Notes: generated by a model from the letters alone, not told the origin. A DNA stretch of 35,704 nt from Oscillospiraceae bacterium (GCA_015065325.1 SVQO01000022.1:1-35704), one strand, 5' to 3'; shown: positions 25,971 through 34,801, counted from the stretch's first letter. Made by a program: numbers and translations.

Positions 25971-26983
25971 CAGGCTTCACCCTTTTCCTTTTGCTCCATA
26001 TCACGGGCGATCATATCGCAGACCCCGGATTCATAACACTTTTTCGCCTGCAATACCGCAGAGCGGATCGCGGAAGCCTTGGAGGAGCCGTGTGCCTTAA
26101 TAATGGGATATCGGGTACCCAAAAGCGGCGCACCTCCATAACGCTCGTAGGACAAACGGGATTTGAATTTTTTTAGATCGGAATAGATAAACAGCGCCGC
26201 GATCTTTCCCCGCAAAGTGCCGCCCAGCATTTTTTTCAGCTCCTTGCTGATAAATTTACCGAAGCCCTCCGAAAGCTTTAGGATCACGTTGCCCACAAAG
26301 CCGTCGCACAAGATCACATCCGCCTCGCCAAGGGGGATATCTCGTCCCTCAATATTGCCGACGAAGCGCAAATTTTCCGTTTCCTTCAAAAGCTTGTGAG
26401 ACTGCACGTAAAGCTCGGTCCCCTTGCATTCCTCGGCACCGTTATTTACCAAAGCAACCCTGGGATCCTTTACGCCGAGAACACCCTTGGCATACGCTTT
26501 TCCCATATAGGCGAATTGAAGCATTTCCTCGGGGGAGATCTCAATGTTGGCACCGCTGTCCAAAAGGAGCACCGGGCAGGAAAGCGGCAATACCGCTCCG
26601 ATTCCCACGCGGCGGATCCCCGGAAGCTTCACTTTATATACGCGGCTGGAGGCTCCCACGATCAGAGCGCCGGTAGAACCTGCAGACAAAAAGGCGTCTC
26701 CCTTTCCGTCGCGAAGCAGCGCCAGACCCATTGCCATAGAGGAATCCTTCTTACTCTTTAAAATACAAAGGGGATCCTCCTCCATTTCGATCTTGGTGGG
26801 AGCGTGCACGATCTCGATCCCGTCCTCCGGAATGTCGTATTTTTTCATTGCTGCACGGATGGCTTTTTCATCACCGGTAAAAAGAATTTGGATATCCTCC
26901 GCCTTCTTCATCCCCAAAAAAGCTCCGCGTACAATTTCCTCAGGGGCATGATCGCCACCCATAGCATCTACAATCAGTTTCAT
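25970..26983 (-). CDS. plsX: Phosphate acyltransferase PlsX
   Basis: This is a 337-residue enzyme that converts acyl-ACP to acyl-phosphate, the first step of phosphatidic acid synthesis with PlsY. Family motifs are IVDAMGGDHAPEEIV at the N-terminus, SAGSTGALIVGA, LLLDSGANIE, and DVILCDGFVGNVILKLSEG. The C-terminus has ERYGGAPLLGTRYPIIKAHGSS. AAGGA precedes ATG 26983. In many Firmicutes acpP lies between plsX and rnc, but here the genes overlap and no acyl carrier protein gene is present in the window. Confidence 0.96.
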   Translation of the reverse strand: MKLIVDAMGGDHAPEEIVRGAFLGMKKAEDIQILFTGDEKAIRAAMKKYDIPEDGIEIVHAPTKIEMEEDPLCILKSKKDSSMAMGLALLRDGKGDAFLSAGSTGALIVGASSRVYKVKLPGIRRVGIGAVLPLSCPVLLLDSGANIEISPEEMLQFAYMGKAYAKGVLGVKDPRVALVNNGAEECKGTELYVQSHKLLKETENLRFVGNIEGRDIPLGEADVILCDGFVGNVILKLSEGFGKFISKELKKMLGGTLRGKIAALFIYSDLKKFKSRLSYERYGGAPLLGTRYPIIKAHGSSKASAIRSAVLQAKKCYESGVCDMIARDMEQKEKGEA

Positions 26984-26992
26984 AATCGATCC

Positions 26993-29248
26993 TTAGTTTT
27001 CTTTGTATTTGCATTCCTTGGAGGAGCAAAGAACGGTACCGTTTTTCTTTTTCACCAAAAGGCTTCCGCACTCAGGACAGGTCTTGCCCGTAGGCTCATC
27101 CCAAAGAGAAAAATCACATTTGGGGTAATTGTCGCAACCGTAGAAGGTACTCTTACGGCTGTGCTTTTCCACGATATCTCCGCCGCATTTGGGACAAGCC
27201 ACGCCGATCTTTCTCGCCTTTTGGCGGGTAAAGCGGCACTTGGGGTAGTCCTTGCAAGCGTAAAACTCACCGAAGCGGCCTTTTTTCAGCACCACGGGAC
27301 CACCGCAGATCTCGCAGGTCATTCCCTCTACAACAGGATCCTCCTCCTTGGGAGCGGGAGGTGCTACCTTGCCGTCGCGGTCCAATGTCATGGTAGTCTT
27401 GCATTCGGGATAAGCGGGACATGCGGCAAATTTACCGAAGCGTCCGGTTTTCACGATCATTTTTTTGCCGCAGTTGGGACAAAGCACGTCCAGCTCCTCG
27501 TGGGGAAGCTGCACCTTACCGGTTTCGGAAAGGGCAACCTCGGCACCGTCCAAAAGGCGCTTGAATTCCGCATAAAAATCGGAAAGCACCAGCTTATAGG
27601 ATTCTTTGCTCTCGGCGATATCGTCCAGCTTTTTCTCCAGATTTGCAGTAAATTCATAATCAACCACGGTGGTGAAATGCTTTTCCATAATGTCGTTGGT
27701 CACCTCGCCCAAGCGGGTAGGAACGAACTGTTTTTTGTCTCTGGAAACATAGCCGCGGTTGATGATGGTCTCGATGGTGGGAGCATAGGTACTGGGTCTT
27801 CCGATCCCCTTCTCCTCCAAAGCATCTACCAGACTCGCTTCATTGTAGCGACGGGGAGGCTGTGTGAAATTCTGTTTGGAGAGCAGCTCCTTTTCGGCAA
27901 GCTCGTCCTCCTCCTTCAGTGCGGGAAGCTTTCCGACGGGCATTTTTTCCTCATCGTCTTCTTCCTTCCACTCACCGTAAACCTTCAAGAAGCCGTGGAA
28001 GCGGATGGCTTCGCCTCCTGCCTTGAAGCGGTACTTCTTTCCGTCGGGACACTCTGCCTCGATATCCACGTTCTGAACGTCGATCTTGGCAGACGCCATC
28101 TGGCTTGCCATAAAGCGATCCCAGATCAGCTTATACAGTCGGTACTGCTCTGCGGAAAGAACCTCCTTCAGAGACTCGGGCGTTTTTGCAGGATCAGTGG
28201 GACGGATGGCTTCGTGAGCATCCTGGCTGGAGCCCTTGGATTTATACACTCTGGGTTTTGCGGGATAGAATTTATCGCCGTATTTTGCCAGAATGGTTTC
28301 CTTTGCACTTTCCTGAGCCTCGGCGGAAATACGGAGAGAGTCTGTTCTCATATAGGTAATCAGACCGTGCTCCTCGTGCTTACCCAGGCTCATACCTTCG
28401 TAGAGAGACTGCGCAATGCGCATGGTGCGCTTGGACTGGAAGCCCAATCTCTTGAACGCCTCCTGCTGGAGCTGGGAGGTGGTAAAGGGAGGGGGCGGAT
28501 TTTTGGTCTTGGTGGTGGAAGTGATCTTCTTCACGCTGTAACGCGCGCCCTTCAAGGATTCCAAGATCTTGTCACAGCTCTCGCCGTCGGGCAGAGAAAG
28601 CTTTTTCTGACTCGTTCCGTGGAAGCGGGCGAGAAAATCCTTTCCCTGAGGAGTGGTGAGCAGAACGCTCAGCGTCCAGTATTCCTCGGGAACGAATGCG
28701 GCAATCTCGCGTTCGCGATCCACGATCAGTCTAGTAGCAACGGACTGCACTCTGCCTGCGGAAAGTCCGTTTTGAACGTTTTTCCAAAGCAGAGGACTGA
28801 GCTTGTATCCCAAAATACGGTCGAGAATTCTGCGAGTCTGCTGAGAATCCACCAGAGCCATATCGATCTTTCGGGGGTTGGCAATGGCGTTTTTCACTGC
28901 GGGCTTTGTGATCTCGTTAAAGGAAATTCTTCCGCCGCCCTTTTCCTCCAGCTTCAGCACCTGATAAAGATGCCAGCTGATCGCCTCTCCTTCGCGGTCA
29001 GGGTCGCTTGCGAGAAAAACGCGGTCAGCGGCACGGGCTTCCTTTTTCAGCTGAGCGATCAGCTCACCCTTGCCGCGGATGTTGATATATTTGGGTTCGA
29101 AATCATTCTCCACGTCCACGCCCAGCGTGCTCTTGGGGAGATCGCGGATATGCCCTTGACAGGCAATGACCTTATATCCGCTTCCCAAAAAGCTCTTAAT
29201 GGTCGTAGCTTTGGTCGGAGACTCTACAATTACAAGATTTTGTGCCAT
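26993..29248 (-). CDS. topA: DNA topoisomerase I (type IA)
   Basis: This is a 751-residue enzyme that relaxes negative supercoils. The Toprim domain has Glu9 (VESPTKA) and ASDPDREGE with Asp82, Asp84 and Glu86. The catalytic Tyr is at about 299 in LITYMRTDS. The core continues with ALEEKGIGRPSTYAPTIE and SRDKKQFVPTRLGE. The C-terminus holds zinc-ribbon units beginning CPNCGKKM, CEICGGPV, CPKCGGDI and CPECGSLL, the last ending ECKYKEN. I prefer ATG 29248, which has AAGGA seven to eight bases upstream. The outer ATG at 29263 overlaps the dprA stop and would add five residues. The dprA-topA order is common in Firmicutes. Confidence 0.96.
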   Translation of the reverse strand: MAQNLVIVESPTKATTIKSFLGSGYKVIACQGHIRDLPKSTLGVDVENDFEPKYINIRGKGELIAQLKKEARAADRVFLASDPDREGEAISWHLYQVLKLEEKGGGRISFNEITKPAVKNAIANPRKIDMALVDSQQTRRILDRILGYKLSPLLWKNVQNGLSAGRVQSVATRLIVDREREIAAFVPEEYWTLSVLLTTPQGKDFLARFHGTSQKKLSLPDGESCDKILESLKGARYSVKKITSTTKTKNPPPPFTTSQLQQEAFKRLGFQSKRTMRIAQSLYEGMSLGKHEEHGLITYMRTDSLRISAEAQESAKETILAKYGDKFYPAKPRVYKSKGSSQDAHEAIRPTDPAKTPESLKEVLSAEQYRLYKLIWDRFMASQMASAKIDVQNVDIEAECPDGKKYRFKAGGEAIRFHGFLKVYGEWKEEDDEEKMPVGKLPALKEEDELAEKELLSKQNFTQPPRRYNEASLVDALEEKGIGRPSTYAPTIETIINRGYVSRDKKQFVPTRLGEVTNDIMEKHFTTVVDYEFTANLEKKLDDIAESKESYKLVLSDFYAEFKRLLDGAEVALSETGKVQLPHEELDVLCPNCGKKMIVKTGRFGKFAACPAYPECKTTMTLDRDGKVAPPAPKEEDPVVEGMTCEICGGPVVLKKGRFGEFYACKDYPKCRFTRQKARKIGVACPKCGGDIVEKHSRKSTFYGCDNYPKCDFSLWDEPTGKTCPECGSLLVKKKNGTVLCSSKECKYKEN

Positions 29249-29259
29249 AGTATTTCCTT

Positions 29260-30573
29260 TCACATCTCGGCGCGGTCGGTCAGGACGTATTTTCCGCCCG
29301 GCACCTTGCGCACCAATCCTTTGATTTCAAGCTTGGTTAATATTCTGAGCAGCGCAGAAGCACTCAGCTCCTGTGATACCAGAGAGTCCGCATTCACGGG
29401 CTCGTAGCCCAAAGCGGAATAAACGCTTCTCTCCTCGGGAGAAAGCTGCGGGAGACAGGAGCTTTGCACGGCTTCCTTCTCCTTTTCTCCTTCTGTCGGC
29501 CGAGGCTCGTCGCTCGCATCGATCAGAACGAATTCGTATTCCGTCGGAACGGCCTTTTCCTCCTCGTTCCTGGCAGAGCCCGGGAACACGTAAGAACGGA
29601 TCTTCTTTTTCAGATCGGGAGTTTTTTTCTTTTCCTGTTTTTTCTGTTTCACTTCCGTCTTGGCAAACAGCGCTACCGCACCCTCCAGAGAGGGATAGCG
29701 GGAGCGGAAGTCCTCCACCAGATCGTAGGCGGAAAGACAGGGCTTTGCACCGATCCGAAGCAGAAAATTGCTTCCGGCACTCTCTCGGGCAAAAATGGAG
29801 CCGGGCACGGCATACAGCGCCTTTCCCTGCTTCAAAGCATCCTCCGCGGTGATCAGAGAGCCGCTTTGCTCACTTCCCTCGATCACACAGACTGCATCGG
29901 AGAGTGCGGAGATCAAACGGTTTCGAACGGGGAAATTTTTTCCCATCGGAGCGGTACCCGGCGGATACTCGGTCATAATCAGACCCTTTCGGATCACTTC
30001 CTCATACAGTTCGGCATTCTCCTTCGGATAGACCTTATCAATTCCGCAACCGATGATCCCCACGGTAAAGCTTTCGTGATACAGCGCCGCACGGTGTGCC
30101 GCGGCATCGATTCCCGTAGCAAGACCGGAAACGATAACGGCTCCCGAGCGAGCAAGATCGTATGAGATTCGCTTGGCGGCGTGAATTCCGTAATTGCTCG
30201 GGTGACGGGTTCCCACAACACCTACGGTAAAGCGGTTTTCAAAATCACAAAAGTTTCCGAGGTAGTAAAGCACCATCGGCTTGTTTGGCAAAACGCGGAA
30301 GGAGTCGGGATAAAAATAATCGTCGGGTGTAGCAAGCCCCACCTTTTCTTTCTTGCACCAAGCAAGAATATCCTTTGCGCGATCAAGGCTTTTGTCGCAA
30401 AGGTCCTTTTCGTGGCCGTAAAACGGAATATCCAGCTCCGCAAAATCATCCTCATCGGCATCATAGATCTTTTTCGGAGAACCGAAAAACTTCAGCAAGG
30501 TGGACGGCAGAGCAGAGCCCGGTCTGCAGGCAAGTGACAGCCACAGCCAATATAAAAGCTCTTTTCCCTTCAT
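29260..30573 (-). CDS. dprA: DNA-processing protein DprA
   Basis: This is a 437-residue protein that loads RecA onto incoming single-stranded DNA during transformation. An N-terminal helical part (1-105) precedes the extended Rossmann fold with VGVVGTRHPSNYG (117-129), VSGLATGIDAAAHRAAL (148-164), GCGIDKVYP (175-183) and GKNFPVRNRLISALSDAVCVIEG starting at 211. A Lys-rich, low-complexity linker (about 310-375) separates this from a C-terminal DprA winged helix (about 378-435, LSPEERSVYSALG to GKYVLTD). ATG 30573 overlaps the preceding stop as ATGA. No other competence gene is in the window. Confidence 0.94.
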   Translation of the reverse strand: MKGKELLYWLWLSLACRPGSALPSTLLKFFGSPKKIYDADEDDFAELDIPFYGHEKDLCDKSLDRAKDILAWCKKEKVGLATPDDYFYPDSFRVLPNKPMVLYYLGNFCDFENRFTVGVVGTRHPSNYGIHAAKRISYDLARSGAVIVSGLATGIDAAAHRAALYHESFTVGIIGCGIDKVYPKENAELYEEVIRKGLIMTEYPPGTAPMGKNFPVRNRLISALSDAVCVIEGSEQSGSLITAEDALKQGKALYAVPGSIFARESAGSNFLLRIGAKPCLSAYDLVEDFRSRYPSLEGAVALFAKTEVKQKKQEKKKTPDLKKKIRSYVFPGSARNEEEKAVPTEYEFVLIDASDEPRPTEGEKEKEAVQSSCLPQLSPEERSVYSALGYEPVNADSLVSQELSASALLRILTKLEIKGLVRKVPGGKYVLTDRAEM

Positions 30574-31364
30574 TCTTCACTTCTCCTCTTGATCTCCCAC
30601 AGAAATACCGTTGCGGCGGAAGCGGCGTTCAAACTCTCCATGGTTTTCATAGGAATTACGCAAGTAAGGTCGCTGGATGCCACCGCTTCCTCACTCAGGC
30701 CCTTGCCCTCGTTTCCGATCAGCACGCAAACGGGCGCAGACAGATCGGTCTCTCCGATCGGTCGGGAATTCGGTGCCAGGCAAGCGGCAACGCTGCGAAC
30801 CCCCTTCTCTTTCAAAAAAGAAAACAGTGCCGACGTATCGGAAAAGGTTTGAATCGGTATTCCCGCGATAGCCCCCATGGTAGCGCGAATGGCTTTGGGA
30901 CCGAAGGGGTCGGCACAATCCGCCAAAAGAACCCCGTCAAAGCCAAACGCCGAGGCGGTCCGTATAACGGTTCCCACGTTACCGGGATCCTGAACCCGTT
31001 CCAGTGCGATCAGCTTGTCGGTGCAGGTCAAGGGAGCGACCCGACGGACGTCGGAAACGGCGTATACGCAAACAATGCCTTGAGATCCTTTTTCCGTGGT
31101 TACCTTCTCAAAAGCATTTTCGGAAAGAAGATACAGCTCCGCATTTTCCTTGCCCAGTGCCTCCTCGATCCGCAAGCGGACGGAAGCAGCCTTTTCGGAA
31201 AGGAAGATCTTGCGGGGAAACAGTCCCATTTTGCTCAGATCGAAAAACAGGGTAAATCCCTCTGCCGAAAAAATACCCTCTCGGTCACGGAACTTTTTAT
31301 CCGCAAGAGAAGCGGCAAATTTTACGGTCGGGTTGGATCTGCTTTCGATTTTCTTCCACTCCAT
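30570..31364 (-). CDS. TrmH/SpoU-family RNA 2'-O-methyltransferase
   Basis: This is a 264-residue SPOUT methyltransferase. The N-terminal substrate-binding domain (about 1-105) has SRSNPTVKFAASLADKKFR and SAEGFTLFFDL. The C-terminal knotted domain has motif 1 ERVQDPGNVGTVIRTASAFG, motif 2 VLIGNEGKGLSEEA and motif 3 IPMKTMESLNAASAATVF, which form the SAM site. The target is probably a 23S rRNA ribose, by similarity to TsnR/YsgA types, but the exact nucleotide is not readable. ATG 31364 has AAGGAG seven bases upstream. It is the first gene of the long minus-strand run and is divergent from a second SPOUT methylase at 31563. Confidence 0.9.
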   Translation of the reverse strand: MEWKKIESRSNPTVKFAASLADKKFRDREGIFSAEGFTLFFDLSKMGLFPRKIFLSEKAASVRLRIEEALGKENAELYLLSENAFEKVTTEKGSQGIVCVYAVSDVRRVAPLTCTDKLIALERVQDPGNVGTVIRTASAFGFDGVLLADCADPFGPKAIRATMGAIAGIPIQTFSDTSALFSFLKEKGVRSVAACLAPNSRPIGETDLSAPVCVLIGNEGKGLSEEAVASSDLTCVIPMKTMESLNAASAATVFLWEIKRRSEE

Positions 31365-31393
31365 AAGCGCACTCCTTTCCACTTTATTTCTCT

Positions 31394-31423
31394 ATCATAT
31401 ACCAAAGCGATACAAAATTGCAA
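31394..31423 (-). promoter_or_regulatory. Promoter of the ten-gene minus-strand run
   Basis: Minus-strand TTGCAA (31418-31423) and TATGAT (31394-31399) are 18 bases apart. It lies about 30 bases from the first ATG and is the only plausible promoter I saw for the whole run. Confidence 0.6.
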
Positions 31424-31526
31424 GTTATTTCTATTTATTTTTTTATAAATTGAAGATTTTTTTAAAATTCGGCGCCATTTTTTTAGAAATGCCGATAACT
31501 TTTTTCAAAAAAAATTCAAAAAAGCC

Positions 31527-31555
31527 TATACATTTCTTTTTTCTTGTGGTATAAT
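31527..31555 (+). promoter_or_regulatory. Extended -10 promoter of rlmB
   Basis: TATAAT (31550-31555) is preceded by TGG, forming an extended -10. TATACA (31527-31532) is a fair -35 at 17 bases. The expected transcription start at 31561-31563 coincides with the annotated ATG. The remaining 125 bases up to the divergent promoter are AT-rich with no further feature. Confidence 0.75.
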
Positions 31556-31562
31556 TAACGAT

Positions 31563-32333
31563 ATGAAAAATGAAACGTATAAAAAGACACCTCGAGATGC
31601 AGTCCCCTCGGAAGGTGCAGTGGTAGCAGGGCGGAACGCCGTGCTGGAGCTCTTATCCTCCGGTCGGGCCATCGAGAAGATCTATTTGCAAAAAGACGGT
31701 GAAGGCAGTCTGAAAAAGATCGTTGCCATCGCCAAGGAAAAAAAGATCCCCCTCTCCTATGCGGACAAGCAAAAGCTGACCGCACTTGCGGGCGGCTCCT
31801 TCCATCAGGGAGCAGTTGCCTTGGCACAGCAAAAGGAATACGCCACCCTGGATCAGCTTTTTGAAATTGCCGAAGACCGTGGCGAAGCACCGTTTTTCGT
31901 CATTGCGGACGGAGTTGAGGATCCTCATAATCTGGGTGCCTTGATCCGTTGCTGCGAGGGAGCGGGTGCTCACGGTATCATCATCCCCAAGAACAAAGCC
32001 GTCGGAATCACCCCCACGGTCATCAAATCCAGTGCGGGTGCCGCCGAGCATCTTGCCGTCTGCCGTGTAACGAATCTTGCCGCCGCCATCGACAAGCTGC
32101 GCGAGAGAAACGTTTGGGTCTATGCCTGCGAGGCGGACGGAGTTCCCTACGACAAGCAGGATTTCAGCGGAGCCATCGCCATCGTGCTTGGCAGTGAGGG
32201 CTTTGGCATATCCAGACTGATCAAAGAAAAAAGCGATTTTATCATTTCCCTGCCCATGCGAGGAAAGGTCAATTCTCTCAACGTTTCCTGCGCGGGTGCC
32301 GTCATTCTGTACGAGGCGGCGAAATACAGATAA
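31563..32333 (+). CDS. rlmB: 23S rRNA 2'-O-ribose methyltransferase, RlmB/TrmH group 3
   Basis: This protein of up to 256 residues belongs to the RlmB branch of SPOUT methylases, which modify G2251 of 23S rRNA. The N-terminal L30e-like domain begins VVAGRNAVLELLSSGRAIEK and includes GGSFHQGAVAL. The SAM domain has DGVEDPHNLGALIRCCEGAG, IVLGSEGFGISRL and SLPMRGKVNSLNVSCAGAV. The start is uncertain. ATG 31563 has no room for a ribosome binding site because the -10 box ends eight bases earlier, so translation would be leaderless. A GTG at 31620 has GGAAGG just upstream and begins right before the conserved domain. The membrane-protein gene follows after 21 bases. Confidence 0.92.
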   Translation: MKNETYKKTPRDAVPSEGAVVAGRNAVLELLSSGRAIEKIYLQKDGEGSLKKIVAIAKEKKIPLSYADKQKLTALAGGSFHQGAVALAQQKEYATLDQLFEIAEDRGEAPFFVIADGVEDPHNLGALIRCCEGAGAHGIIIPKNKAVGITPTVIKSSAGAAEHLAVCRVTNLAAAIDKLRERNVWVYACEADGVPYDKQDFSGAIAIVLGSEGFGISRLIKEKSDFIISLPMRGKVNSLNVSCAGAVILYEAAKYR

Positions 32334-32354
32334 ATTTTCGGAAAGGATTCAACA

Positions 32355-34775
32355 ATGGCTTCTGTTTACAAGTTGAAACGCAAAAACGATAAGAAACCGG
32401 AACAAGCAGACCTGAAGAAAACGGACGAAGCTCTGTCCGAGCTCCTCGTTGAACAAGAGCCTGCTATACCCGAGAAAGCCCCCGAAACAAAAGAAAAAGC
32501 TTCTCATAAAGAAGACGAGTCTTTGTTTTCTCCTGCGGAAAGCACCTCCTCTCTGCCTAAGGATTATGCTGAGGTTCTCGCAGTTCCCAAGGTTGATACG
32601 GAAAAGCTTGACGCAGTATTCAGCCACACGAAGGGAACCGTCGGTTCCGACAGCTCGGCAGAGGAATACGACGAAACCGCCGATCTTTTAAGAGAGATCT
32701 TCGGCACTGAGCACGGTCCTAAGAGAAAGAAAAAGAAGGTCGCGGTAGAACCCGTCAAGATCGAAGAAGACGTAACCGTATTCCCCGAAGCAGCGGAGGA
32801 AGCCGAGTACGTAGCTGATCACGCAAGCGAAGAAGAAAAGACCCGCGATTATATTGCCGTTCACGACGGCGAAGAAGAAAAGACCAAGGAGTACAGTTCC
32901 CTTTCCGAGCTTACCGAGGCTGACGTGGATCCTGCGGAAATGACCCGCACGGATATCCCTCCTCTCACCAACGAATTTCACGTTTCCGATGAGATCGGCT
33001 CCGACGATCCCTACAACGACACTTACGAGGAGCTGGAAACCAAGTACGAGCGCAAATCTATCCTTCCCGACGAATTCACTTCCATTGAAGAATACGATGA
33101 GTTTGCCGAGCACCTGAGAAACAAAAATTTCCGCTCTCTCTCCTCGATTCTTTGGACGTTTCTTGCATTCCTTGCCGTTTTCTACCTGGAAAGTGCAACC
33201 TTTCTTCAGGCGATTCCTCATCCCGATTTTCTGAAACCCGGCGGAATGTACAACGACATTTACCTCCTTTTGGATCTTCAGATTCTTTTCATTTCCGCAC
33301 TGGTGGTTTCCCCCTCTTTGATCCGCGGATTTAAGAATCTTTTCTCGGGCAAGCCCGACAGAAATTCCGTTTTGTCTTTGCTTTACCTCCTGTCCACCGC
33401 TTTCGTGGTCGTTCTTCTGATCCGAAAAGCTACGGTATATCCCCTGTTCGGATGCGTTGCCACCCTTTTTGCATTTCTGAATTCCATTGCAAATTTCCTG
33501 GACGCCAAGCGCGTATATCGCACCTTCCGCATTTTCGGCAGCCGCCACGAAAAGCTGGTTGCCAAGCTTCTGGAGGGTGACACCCCCGAAGCAGAGACCT
33601 TCCGCGATCAGTTGGACGGTGAGCCTCGCTTCTATTCCATTCAGAAAGCAAACTTCATCGATACTTTCTTTGCCCGACTGGACGAGCGCTCCAAGGCAGA
33701 CCGTTCCTTCGGCTGGATCATGGTTCTTTCCTTACTGCTTTCCATCGGCTTTGCCGTTCTCACTTATCTGAGGGAACCCGGTGTGATCAACACCGCCACT
33801 TCCTTTATGACCATGGCGGTCATGACCCTGCCTCTTTCCTGTGCTTTCAGTATCTCCCTCCCCTTCGCGCATATATCCGCAAAGTCCGAAAAAATCGGTA
33901 GTGCCATCATCAGTGTTGCCGCCGCAGAAAGCCACGCAGCGGCAGACGTAGTATCCTTTACCGATAAGGAGATCTTCCCGCCCAAGAGCGTTAAGATCAC
34001 TACCATCCGTACCTACGGTCAAACCAGGATTGACAAAGCGATTTTGTATTCTGCCATGATCTTCCAGAAGCTTGGCGGTCCTCTTTCCGAGGTATTCAAG
34101 AAGACCATTTCCGGCGTCGTTGAGGAAATTTCCGAAGACTTTGATTTCAAGGAGATCACCGCAGACGGAATGTGCGCCTCCATTGAGGGACACGATATTT
34201 TTGTCGGCAACAAGAATTACCTGCTTTCTTACGACTTCGGTTACACAAAAGACGATCAGGATGAGGAATTCGAAGCCAGACACGGTAAGATCATGTATAT
34301 GGTCATCGACAGTGAGTTGGCGGCAAAATTCTATATCCGTTATTCCATCAGCAAGCAGTTCAAGAAGACCGTTCTGACTCTGTTCCGCTCCGGAATTTGT
34401 CCCGCGGTCAAGACCTGCGACCCCAACGTAGATTCCGATCTGTTCCGCACCCTTTTGCAGAACAACAAGATCCCCGCCGGCATTATCAAAAGCTGTGAAG
34501 CTATGAAGGATGCCCCCGTTGCGGAAAAGAGCGAAAGCGGAATCGTTTGCGTTTCCTCCATCGCAAAGCTTCTCAGAACCTTCAGCCATTGTGATTCTCT
34601 CCGTCATTTGACCCGAGCAAACGTGGCGATGAAGATCCTTTCCATCGTTTTGGGAGCAGGTATCGTAGTTTTTCTGTCCTACCTTGGTATTTTGACCAAA
34701 ATCACGGGAATGATCGCTATGATCTATCACCTGCTTTGGCTGATCCCCATCGTTATTCCCTCTTTGACAGAGTGA
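32355..34775 (+). CDS. Degenerate P1B-type (heavy-metal) ATPase-like membrane protein
   Basis: This is an 806-residue protein. Residues 1-255 are acidic, charged and probably disordered, with a duplicated EEEKT-x-x-Y unit (159-166, 173-180). Eight hydrophobic segments follow in a 4-2-2 pattern (about 260-283, 300-322, 337-356, 361-382, 453-472, 483-505, 756-776, 782-802), the topology of P1B ATPases. The sequence tracks that family: LDGEP (420-424) at the TGE position, RSKADRSFGW before the fifth helix, and PLSCA (493-497) at the CPC position. The expected DKTGTLT is SFTDKEIF, with Asp537 kept. GHDIFVGN (612-619) matches the nucleotide domain, and KTCDPN (686-691) stands where TGDN is expected. 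GDGxND is missing. It is therefore probably catalytically dead or altered. The gene follows rlmB by 21 bases. A related but unnamed family is possible. Confidence 0.65.
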   Translation: MASVYKLKRKNDKKPEQADLKKTDEALSELLVEQEPAIPEKAPETKEKASHKEDESLFSPAESTSSLPKDYAEVLAVPKVDTEKLDAVFSHTKGTVGSDSSAEEYDETADLLREIFGTEHGPKRKKKKVAVEPVKIEEDVTVFPEAAEEAEYVADHASEEEKTRDYIAVHDGEEEKTKEYSSLSELTEADVDPAEMTRTDIPPLTNEFHVSDEIGSDDPYNDTYEELETKYERKSILPDEFTSIEEYDEFAEHLRNKNFRSLSSILWTFLAFLAVFYLESATFLQAIPHPDFLKPGGMYNDIYLLLDLQILFISALVVSPSLIRGFKNLFSGKPDRNSVLSLLYLLSTAFVVVLLIRKATVYPLFGCVATLFAFLNSIANFLDAKRVYRTFRIFGSRHEKLVAKLLEGDTPEAETFRDQLDGEPRFYSIQKANFIDTFFARLDERSKADRSFGWIMVLSLLLSIGFAVLTYLREPGVINTATSFMTMAVMTLPLSCAFSISLPFAHISAKSEKIGSAIISVAAAESHAAADVVSFTDKEIFPPKSVKITTIRTYGQTRIDKAILYSAMIFQKLGGPLSEVFKKTISGVVEEISEDFDFKEITADGMCASIEGHDIFVGNKNYLLSYDFGYTKDDQDEEFEARHGKIMYMVIDSELAAKFYIRYSISKQFKKTVLTLFRSGICPAVKTCDPNVDSDLFRTLLQNNKIPAGIIKSCEAMKDAPVAEKSESGIVCVSSIAKLLRTFSHCDSLRHLTRANVAMKILSIVLGAGIVVFLSYLGILTKITGMIAMIYHLLWLIPIVIPSLTE

Positions 34776-34780
34776 AAAAT

Positions 34781-34801
34781 AAGTGCCGATCTTCGGCACT
34801 T
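34781..34801 (+). terminator. Hairpin between the P-type-like gene and tRNA-Arg
   Basis: A 9-bp stem (34781-34789 with 34793-34801) has a 3-base loop but is followed only by TATAT. It is a weak terminator or a processing site, since no good promoter for the tRNA is visible after it. Confidence 0.5.

Noticed and set aside
26804-29407. Plus-strand open frame of 867 codons opposite topA
   Set aside because: It is antisense to an intact topA and shows no recognisable domain.
34764-34769. TTGACA as a -35 box for tRNA-Arg
   Set aside because: No acceptable -10 lies 16-18 bases downstream, and the match is inside the end of the membrane-protein gene.
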